DNA of 64,000 nucleotides from UBA6054 sp963975575 (lineage in GTDB: Bacteria > Planctomycetota > Phycisphaerae > Phycisphaerales > UBA1924), in NCBI GenBank assembly GCA_963975575.1, contig CAXBHL010000002.1, positions 124,001-188,000 on the forward strand, in the 5' to 3' direction. Positions 43,922 through 50,295 of the stretch are shown piece after piece; the stretch's first letter is position 1; every line of letters begins with the position of its first letter. The position numbers and the translations under genes are program-made. The notes beneath the pieces were generated by a model. It saw only the letters and a program-made list of their open reading frames with translations, did not search any database and was not told the origin of the DNA.

Positions 43922-46048
43922 ATGACCTTCGCCACCCCCCTCATCGCCGGAATCGTCGCCGCCATCGCGATCCCCTCGCTCATCATCCTCTACTTCCTCA
44001 AACTCCGGCGCAAGCCGATGGACGTCTCCACCACACTCCTGTGGAAGAAGTCCATCATGGACATCCAGGCGAACGCCCCGTTCCAGAAGCTCCGCCGCAA
44101 CATCCTGCTGCTGCTCCAGCTCCTCGCCCTGATCCTGCTCATCGCCGCCCTCGCCCAGCCCCGCACCGAGCAGGTCAGCGCCGGCGGCCAGCGCATCGTC
44201 ATCATGCTCGACCGCTCCGCGTCCATGGCCGCCAACGACGGCGCCCCCGGACGTACCGACACCACCCGCCTCGCAGACGCCCAGCGCCGCGCCGTCGAAC
44301 TCGTCAACTCCCTCCGCGAGCCCGGCCTGCTCGACCGCTCCGAGGCCGACGAGGCCATGGTCGTCGCCTTCGACGCCGCCGCCGAGGTCATCCAGCCCTT
44401 CACCTCCGACAAGCGCGCCCTCATCGCCGCCATCAACTCGGTCACCACCACCGACGCGCCCACCTCCATCGAGGAGGCCTACCGCCTCAGCCAGGCCCAG
44501 CGCCCCACCCGCCAGCTCAACGACAACGCCGGCGGCACCAGCGAGGGCACCGCGATCGAGATCGAGGGCCTCACCGGCGGCCCCGCCTACACCTACCACC
44601 TCTATTCCGACGGGCGCATCCCCGACGCCGCCGTCTTCAAGCCCGACCCCGATCAGGCCGAGCAGCCCACCTTCGAGTACCACCGCGTCGGAGACCCCGA
44701 CGCCCACAACGTCGGCATCGTCGCCCTGCGTGCCGAACGCGCCTTCGACAACCCCAACCGGCTCTCTGTGTTCGTCGGTATCCAGGGCACCGAGCCCACC
44801 CCCCGCAACGTGGATGTCGAGCTGCTCATCAACGACCGCCTCGCCTCCGTCCGCGCCGTCACCATCCCGGCCGCCGAGCCGGCCGCGCCCGGGGCCGAGG
44901 GCTCGCTCGCCCGACCCGGCGCCGGCGGCGTGGTCTTCGAACTCGACGAGCCCAACGCCGCCCGCGTCACCGTCCGCCTCGCCGGCGTGGCCAACACCCC
45001 CGGCAACGCCCTGGCCGCCGACGACGCCGGCGTCCTGATCGTCCCCCCCGCCAAGCGATCCGCCGTCGCCCTCGTCGGCCCGGGCAGCCTCTTCCTCTCC
45101 GAGGCCCTCCGCGGCCTGCCCCTCAGCCGCTTCGAAACCCTCACCCCGACGCAGTACGAATCCGAACGCGCCGCCGGTACGCTCAACCGCTTCGACGTCA
45201 TCGTCCTCGACCGCTACCTGCCCACCCCCGCCCCCGGCGGTTCCGGCGCGGTGCTCGACCCCGGCCGCTACCTGCTCTTCGGCGCCGTCGTCCCACCGCC
45301 CCAGGGCGTCGAGGACCTCGGCGAGGCCGGCGCCAGCACCATCATCGACTGGCGCCGCAACCACCCCGTCCTGCGCAACCTCACCCTCGACGGCCTCGTG
45401 ATGGGCAAGAGCCGCCCCGTCCGCATCCCCGAAGACTCCGGCGTCATCCCGCTCGCCGAGATCCCCGCCGGCCCGACCATCTATGAGATCTCCGCCGGCA
45501 CCGTCCGCGCCGTCGGCGCCTCGTTCGACCTCGCCCAGACCAACTGGCCCTTCCAGGTCGGCTTCGTGGTCTACCTCGCCTCGGCCATCGACTACCTCTC
45601 CGGCAACGTCGCCGCGGACGACACCGCCGGCTCGCGCCAGATCGCCCCCGGCGGCGTGCTCTCCGACCGACTCCCGCCCGGTGCCGCCGGCGTTCGCGTC
45701 TTCCCGCCTTCCGGCGGCTCGCAGGATCTCTTCCCCGCACTCGACGGCACCGTCGTCTACGGCCCCGTCCGCGAGCGCGGCGTCTACCGCGTCCAGTGGA
45801 CCGGCCCCGCCGGCGAGAACGACGTCACCGACGCCGGCCGCGTCACCCGCTTCTACGCCGCCAACCTGCTCGACCCCCCCGAGTCCGACATCCGCCCCGC
45901 CGACGAACTCGGCTTGGCCGACCGTCTCGTCCAGGCCCGCACCGGCACCGACGGCGGCCTGCTCGAACTCTGGCCCTTCGCCGTCCTCATCGCCCTGGCC
46001 GTCATGATGCTCGAGTGGTGGGTCTACAACAAACGTGTGTCGCTCTAG
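43922..46048 (+). CDS. BatA-like VWA-domain membrane protein
   Basis: 708 residues. The BatA N-terminal module consists of two helices with a short link containing LKLRRKPMDVSTTLLWKKS. A VWA domain follows with MIDAS DRSAS, then a long beta-rich extracytoplasmic region of unknown type, and a final helix (LWPFAVLIALAVMMLEWWVY) with a short basic tail. It completes the MoxR-DUF58-BatA set and probably acts with the MoxR ATPase at the membrane. Confidence 0.85.
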   Translation: MTFATPLIAGIVAAIAIPSLIILYFLKLRRKPMDVSTTLLWKKSIMDIQANAPFQKLRRNILLLLQLLALILLIAALAQPRTEQVSAGGQRIVIMLDRSASMAANDGAPGRTDTTRLADAQRRAVELVNSLREPGLLDRSEADEAMVVAFDAAAEVIQPFTSDKRALIAAINSVTTTDAPTSIEEAYRLSQAQRPTRQLNDNAGGTSEGTAIEIEGLTGGPAYTYHLYSDGRIPDAAVFKPDPDQAEQPTFEYHRVGDPDAHNVGIVALRAERAFDNPNRLSVFVGIQGTEPTPRNVDVELLINDRLASVRAVTIPAAEPAAPGAEGSLARPGAGGVVFELDEPNAARVTVRLAGVANTPGNALAADDAGVLIVPPAKRSAVALVGPGSLFLSEALRGLPLSRFETLTPTQYESERAAGTLNRFDVIVLDRYLPTPAPGGSGAVLDPGRYLLFGAVVPPPQGVEDLGEAGASTIIDWRRNHPVLRNLTLDGLVMGKSRPVRIPEDSGVIPLAEIPAGPTIYEISAGTVRAVGASFDLAQTNWPFQVGFVVYLASAIDYLSGNVAADDTAGSRQIAPGGVLSDRLPPGAAGVRVFPPSGGSQDLFPALDGTVVYGPVRERGVYRVQWTGPAGENDVTDAGRVTRFYAANLLDPPESDIRPADELGLADRLVQARTGTDGGLLELWPFAVLIALAVMMLEWWVYNKRVSL

Positions 46049-46122
46049 CGACCCGCCCGCCCCGCCGGGCGTGATAGGCTCAGGGGACTCATCCCACCCT
46101 CGGCGATCAGGAAAGGCGGACG

Positions 46123-47010
46123 GTGCAGCAGCCCGACGAGTCAGAATCGGATCGGTTACCGGACTTTGTCTGCATCGGCGGCATGCGCTGCGGCTCGACC
46201 ACGCTGTGGATGCTGCTCAAGAGCCACCCCTCCGTCTTTATGCCCGACGAGAAGGAACTCCACTTCTTCGATCGCGTCGAGCGGATCACACCGTCGGACT
46301 CCGCCGAGTATGCCGCAAACTTCCGCGACGCGTCCCGGGACGCGCTCCTCGGCGAGTTCACGCCCTCGTACCTGACCCGCGCCGGAGTCGCCGGCAGAAT
46401 CGCCGACACCCTCCCGAACGCCCGCCTGCTGGTCATCCTCCGCAACCCGCTCGACCGGGCCTGGTCGCACTATTGGTTCCGCGTGCGGCGCGGGACCGAA
46501 CGCCTGTCCTTCCGGCGCGCCGTCGCCCTCGAGGACCGCCGGCGGGTCCCCGAGCCGTGGCGCCACGCCTACATCGGCTGGAGCCGCTACGCCGAGCACC
46601 TGCGCACGTACCACGATCTGTTCGGCCCCGACCGCGTCCACACGCTCTTCTGGGAGGATCTCGCCGCCGACCCGTCGCCCACCATGGCCGCGGTTGCCCG
46701 GTTCCTGGATATCGATCCGTCCGTCTTCGCGGAAGGCTGCGACGTCCCCGGTTCCAACAGTATGACAGTCCCCCGCTCGCGTTTGCTCTACTGGGCCACC
46801 AAGAACCTCGAGTCTTCGCTGCGTGGTCGGGGCGGGCCCGCCCGGCTGCTGCACCGGGCCCTGTTCCGCGCCACCGCCGCCAACCAGCGACGCGTCCGCC
46901 TGCCCGTGCCCGACTGGGCACGGGCCCGCCACGCCGAGTGGTTCGGCCGCAGCGACGCCGAACTCGCACGGATGCTCGGGCGAGCCCTCCCCTGGGCCGG
47001 CGCCCAATGA
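46123..47010 (+). CDS. Sulfotransferase family protein
   Basis: 295 residues from GTG, with GGAAAGGCGGA upstream. FVCIGGMRCGSTTLWMLL is the 5'-phosphosulfate-binding loop and LLVILRNPLDRAWSHYWF the 3'-phosphate-binding motif for PAPS. Other landmarks are EFTPSYL and TLFWEDLAADP. It transfers sulfate to an alcohol or amine of a carbohydrate or other acceptor. No adjacent PAPS or glycan genes identify the acceptor. A TAGGCT at 46075-46080 could be its -10 element. Confidence 0.88.
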   Translation: MQQPDESESDRLPDFVCIGGMRCGSTTLWMLLKSHPSVFMPDEKELHFFDRVERITPSDSAEYAANFRDASRDALLGEFTPSYLTRAGVAGRIADTLPNARLLVILRNPLDRAWSHYWFRVRRGTERLSFRRAVALEDRRRVPEPWRHAYIGWSRYAEHLRTYHDLFGPDRVHTLFWEDLAADPSPTMAAVARFLDIDPSVFAEGCDVPGSNSMTVPRSRLLYWATKNLESSLRGRGGPARLLHRALFRATAANQRRVRLPVPDWARARHAEWFGRSDAELARMLGRALPWAGAQ

Positions 47011-47032
47011 AAAACCCGCGTCCAACGCGGGT
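47011..47032 (-). terminator. Intrinsic terminator of the FabZ-like gene
   Basis: Read on the minus strand: 7-bp stem ACCCGCG / CGCGGGT (47014-47020 with 47026-47032), 5-base loop, then TTTTC. It directly follows the convergent sulfotransferase stop. Confidence 0.8.
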
Positions 47033-47059
47033 AGTGGTCTGCGTGGATGACGATCGCGC

Positions 47060-47587
47060 TCAGGCCTCGCCGATGTTCATCCCGCTGATCTTCGCCTCGA
47101 AGCAGATCTGATCGTTGACGATGCCCTGGATGTCCGTGAAGAACCGCCGGGGCGTCGCCTTGATCTCTTGGCACAGCACGAGCATCTCGTCGCCCACCGT
47201 CACGCTCTGGCGGAACACCGCGTTCTCGATCCGCAGGAACGCCGCCAGGTACGGCTTGGTCTGGCGGCACTGCCAGAGATAGCACGACAGCTGGGCCCCG
47301 GCCTCGACCATCAGCACGCCGGGGAGCATGGGCCGGTTGGGGAAGTGACCCCGCACCCAGAACTCCTCGCCCGTCACGCGCACCGAGCCCACCCCCTGGG
47401 TGAAGTCCGCGTTGGCCCACACGATCTTGTCGAGCAGGGCCATCTCGAACCGGTGCGGGATGATCGTCGCGATCTGCTCGCGCGTCGCCGCCGTCGCGGT
47501 CAGATCGATCCCGGTCAGGTCGATCAGGCGCGAACGCTCCGGCCGGGCCGGCGCGTCGGGGTTGGATTCGCGGGCGAGCGATGACAT
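47060..47587 (-). CDS. FabZ/FabA-like 3-hydroxyacyl-ACP dehydratase
   Basis: 175 residues. Hot-dog fold with IIPHRFEMALLDKI (catalytic His) and GHFPNRPMLPGVLMVEAGAQ (catalytic Glu), as in FabZ. It removes water from 3-hydroxyacyl-ACP in fatty acid synthesis. An extra N-terminal 35 residues and a C-terminal CFEAKISGMNIGEA segment make it a little longer than FabZ (about 150), so it may be a paralogue for special lipids. It starts 7 bases after the stop of the small histone-like gene. Confidence 0.85.
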   Translation of the reverse strand: MSSLARESNPDAPARPERSRLIDLTGIDLTATAATREQIATIIPHRFEMALLDKIVWANADFTQGVGSVRVTGEEFWVRGHFPNRPMLPGVLMVEAGAQLSCYLWQCRQTKPYLAAFLRIENAVFRQSVTVGDEMLVLCQEIKATPRRFFTDIQGIVNDQICFEAKISGMNIGEA

Positions 47588-47594
47588 CGCGTGC

Positions 47595-47768
47595 TTATTC
47601 CTCGGTGTCCTTGCCCAGCATCTCCTTGCGGATCTCCTGGGCCAGGTTCTTGATGTCCTGCATGGTTTTGCGGACGCGGGTGCCCGCGGCCTTGTTGCCG
47701 CCCTTGGCCTTGTTGAAATCCTCGCGGCAGGACTCCACGAGACCCTGAAGCTTGTCGAGCGAATCCAT
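47595..47768 (-). CDS. Small histone H1-like (Hc1-type) protein
   Basis: 57 residues. It reads MDSLDKLQGLVES, then GGNKAAGTRVRKTMQDIKNL and AQEIRKEM. The KGNKAAGTR.RK..Q..K..AQEIR pattern is that of the small Hc1/histone-H1-like proteins widespread in planctomycetes and chlamydiae, without the Lys-rich repeat tail of chlamydial Hc1. A DNA-binding role is likely but unproven. It probably shares a transcript with the dehydratase gene 7 bases downstream. Confidence 0.8.
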   Translation of the reverse strand: MDSLDKLQGLVESCREDFNKAKGGNKAAGTRVRKTMQDIKNLAQEIRKEMLGKDTEE

Positions 47769-47852
47769 AGGAGTCCCCCTTCTTGGGTTGGCCGCCCATC
47801 CCGGGCGGATCGTTTCGGTGTTCCGGCCCCACCGGGCCGGTCGAGCGTCATC

Positions 47853-48848
47853 TTACCCGCACACCGTGGGCAAGAGCCGCTCCAAGCGCTCCAAAGCCGC
47901 TCTCAGATACATCGGGTCGCCCTGTGTTCGGGAAAAGGCCGGGCTGGTCGCCGCCATGAGCACCCGGCGCACGTCCGCCAGGGTCATGTCCTCGTCCGGG
48001 GCGGGCAATCCCTGCGTCCGCCGGGCTTTGGCCAGGGTCATCAGGGGATCCACCCCCTGGAGCACCTCGTCCCGCCCCCAGCACAGCCGCTCCAGGTACA
48101 ACGCGTCCTCGATCCAGCACCCCGGCGCGACCCGGGCCAAGTCGATCAGGGCCAGCGCCCCCCGCCCCCCGCCGTCCTCGACGGCCCGTCGCATCGCGTT
48201 GTGGGCGTGCACGTCCCGGTGGCACCAGGTGTCGATCGGCCGGGCGTTCCAGCGGGCCGCCAGATCCGGCAGCACCTCGCGCGCCCGGGCGAGCGCGTCG
48301 GGCCAGCCGTCGAGCCCGTCGGCCAGATACGCCCCGTCCATCTCCCGCGTGGCGCGCTCCAGCAGCCCCTCCCAGTCGTGGGACCGCGCCGGACGCTCTG
48401 AATCCACCGCCTGCTCGAGCACCGCCGCCGCGTGGAACCGGGCGGTCGTCTCGAACAGCGACCAGATGTCGCCGGCGTCCATCGCGTGCGCCCCCAGCGG
48501 CACGCCCGGGAAGCGTTCCATCACCAACCACGCGAAGTCGTAGCTGCCCAGCTCGAACCCGCCGGCCAGCACCCGGGGCGTGGGCAGGTTGACCGCGTCC
48601 GGGGCGTCCCAGCCCTCCTCGCTCGTCAGGCCCAGGCGTTTGGTCCACGCGTACTCTGGATACCCCACCGGGAACTTGACCACGCACTCGATCGTCCGCC
48701 CCCGCGCGGTCGTCCACTCGGCGAACCCCGTCCCCGCGCCGCCGTGCTGCCAGATGGCCTCGAACCAACGAACGGGGGAGAGATGGCCCCGGCAGGCGTC
48801 CCGCAGGACCGGTTCCAGGGTGCTCACCAGCGCGTGCCCGTCGTTCAT
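47853..48848 (-). CDS. Aminoglycoside phosphotransferase-family protein
   Basis: 331 residues with the ATG at 48848 (AGAGG upstream). Kinase-like fold: a lysine in ECVVKFPVG, the catalytic loop WCHRDVHAHNAMRR (Asp and Asn of HxDxxxxN) and ALIDLARV for the second metal-binding Asp. Family members phosphorylate small molecules such as aminoglycosides, choline or homoserine; the substrate here is unknown. Confidence 0.78.
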   Translation of the reverse strand: MNDGHALVSTLEPVLRDACRGHLSPVRWFEAIWQHGGAGTGFAEWTTARGRTIECVVKFPVGYPEYAWTKRLGLTSEEGWDAPDAVNLPTPRVLAGGFELGSYDFAWLVMERFPGVPLGAHAMDAGDIWSLFETTARFHAAAVLEQAVDSERPARSHDWEGLLERATREMDGAYLADGLDGWPDALARAREVLPDLAARWNARPIDTWCHRDVHAHNAMRRAVEDGGGRGALALIDLARVAPGCWIEDALYLERLCWGRDEVLQGVDPLMTLAKARRTQGLPAPDEDMTLADVRRVLMAATSPAFSRTQGDPMYLRAALERLERLLPTVCG

Positions 48849-49020
48849 GCCACCTCTTACCACAGCCTAGACGCAGCGTGGCGGTCCTGCAAACAGAATC
48901 CGCGCCCCGGGCATCCCCGCGATCCCCCCATCCCATCCGGAAAAAGCCGGTATTCTGGGCCCGTCCCAAAAAAATCAGCACGAGACGCTGGCACGCCCCC
49001 GGATCGATGGCATGTTGTAG

Positions 49021-49162
49021 ATGTCCGGGCCAACGCCCGGGCCCGAATCCGAAAAACACCGCCGGGAAGCTTCCCGCCGGTTTGCCAAACTCTCTTTCTC
49101 TCTTTCTCTCTTGCCAAGACAGGCGAACAGCCGCCCCGGGACACCGGGGCGGCTGTTCTTTT
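49021..49162 (+). ncRNA. Candidate structured small RNA
   Basis: In a 584-base gap (48849-49432) lie, in order: hairpin CCGGGC / GCCCGG (49025-49040); palindrome CGGGAAGCTTCCCG (49053-49066) extended to 49049-49070 with one mismatch; a C/T-rich single-stranded stretch (about 49088-49113); and a strong intrinsic terminator at 49126-49162. No ORF ends at the terminator; the only open frame reads through it. The 5' end is not defined and may lie upstream as far as about 48960. Confidence 0.4.
49126..49162 (+). terminator. Strong intrinsic terminator in the 48.9-49.4 kb gap
   Basis: 14-bp stem AACAGCCGCCCCGG / CCGGGGCGGCTGTT (49126-49139 with 49144-49157), loop GACA, then CTTTT. The T-tract exists only for the plus strand, where no protein gene lies upstream. 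Confidence 0.8.
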
Positions 49163-49175
49163 GGTCCTCGGGGGC

Positions 49176-49228
49176 GGGCAACGGGCAACGGGCAATGGGC
49201 AATGGGCAATATGCAATGGGGAATGGGC
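49176..49228 (+). repeat. 7-bp tandem repeat GGCAA(C/T)G
   Basis: About seven imperfect copies: GGCAACG, GGCAACG, GGCAATG, GGCAATG, GGCAATA, TGCAATG, GGGAATG. It follows directly on the terminator. Confidence 0.75.
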
Positions 49229-49261
49229 GAAGAGACATGCGACGCGCCTCACGCTCGAACC

Positions 49262-49405
49262 GGGTGCCACGGCTTGCTCGCAAGCCGTGTCTTTCGTGAA
49301 CCCTTGCGCCAGCGCTCGGCCCTGCGGGCCGACGGGGGGCAGGATGCCCCCCGCTCCGGGAGGAGATGGCGGGGAGGGCACGGCTTGCGAGCAAGCCGTG
49401 GCACC
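49262..49405. repeat. Palindromic repeat R2, two inverted copies
   Basis: Arms CACGGCTTGC and GCAAGCCGTG separated by two bases occur at 49268-49289 and, inverted, at 49379-49400, each flanked by GGGTGC / GCACCC. Between them are two more hairpins: CGGCCC / GGGCCG and GGGGGGCA / TGCCCCCC. The rest of the gap to 49432 shows nothing further. Confidence 0.75.
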
Positions 49406-49432
49406 CGGGCGCTCGGCCGTGTTCCCGCGTGG

Positions 49433-50161
49433 TCACTCCACGAACACCGCGATCTCGTCCAGCGGCTTCTTGCCGATCTTCGGCACCGTCGCGTCCGGCG
49501 CCGGGTAGCCCATCGGGACCAGCAGGAACGGGCGCTCGTGCGCCGGGCGACCCAGCACCTCGGACAGGAACCGCATCGGGCTGGGCGTGTGCGTCACCGT
49601 CGCCAGCCCCGCCATGTGCGCGGCCGTCAGCAGCAGCCCCGTCGCGATCCCCACCGACTCGTTGAGGTAGTACACCTGCCCGCCGTCGTCCGTCTGTCGC
49701 AGCGCGAACACCACCACCAGCCAGGGCGCCACGTCCAGGAACGACTTGTCCGGGTTGGTCCCGAACGGTGCGAGGTCGGCCAGCCACCGCTCGCTGGCCC
49801 GCTCGGTGTAGAACGCCCGCTCTTCTTCCTCGGCCGCCAGGCGGATCCGGTGCTTCATCTCCGGGTTGGACACCGCCACGAACCGCCAGGGCTGCTTGTT
49901 GGCCCCCGACGGCGCGGTCCCCGCCGCCCGGATGACCGCTTCGATGGTCTCCCGCGACACCGGCGTGTCGGCGAACATCCGCACCGTCCGGCGCCGACGC
50001 ACCACCTCGTAGAACGCGTTGGCCGCCTCCTCAGCCGGGCGCTCCGGGCGGTAGGGCACCAGCGGCTCGCGGGGGTGCTCGGCCGGCTTCGAGTACGAGG
50101 GCGTCCGCCGCGGGCCCGGCCCGGCGCCTTCCGGTCGCTCCGATGGATTTGTGGTGGTCAT
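49433..50161 (-). CDS. Nitroreductase-family flavoprotein
   Basis: 242 residues. RRRRTVRMFADTPVSRETIEAVIRAAGTAPSGANKQPW is the FMN-binding N-terminal region and ESVGIATGLLLTAAHMAGLATVTHTPSP the central helix and loop. This arrangement is closest to the iodotyrosine-deiodinase-like branch. FMN-dependent reduction of an unknown substrate, as a dimer in the cytoplasm. The first 40 residues are Pro/Arg-rich and atypical. Confidence 0.85.
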   Translation of the reverse strand: MTTTNPSERPEGAGPGPRRTPSYSKPAEHPREPLVPYRPERPAEEAANAFYEVVRRRRTVRMFADTPVSRETIEAVIRAAGTAPSGANKQPWRFVAVSNPEMKHRIRLAAEEEERAFYTERASERWLADLAPFGTNPDKSFLDVAPWLVVVFALRQTDDGGQVYYLNESVGIATGLLLTAAHMAGLATVTHTPSPMRFLSEVLGRPAHERPFLLVPMGYPAPDATVPKIGKKPLDEIAVFVE

Positions 50162-50295
50162 CGCGCAGGCGGCTCCCGTGAACAGTGGGGGGATCGGGTC
50201 AAGACGAGTCTACGGGCCACCTCCCGCCCGCCCCGTCCCCCGCCCTCCCTCGGGCGTGTGGACCCGCGGGCCCGCGGGGGCCGATACACCTCCCG

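Noticed and set aside
43653..43925. A 90-codon frame starting at ATGA over the DUF58 stop
   Set aside because: It is made of DNA repeats (ARSVSDG twice, then GTGCCT units) and has no protein-like composition. Treated as a repeat spacer.
49268..49289. Palindrome R2 as an intrinsic terminator
   Set aside because: There is no T-tract on either strand, and identical copies occur elsewhere, one inside a coding sequence.
49021..49299. A 92-codon frame over the candidate small RNA
   Set aside because: It runs through a strong intrinsic terminator and the 7-bp tandem repeats, so it is unlikely to be translated.
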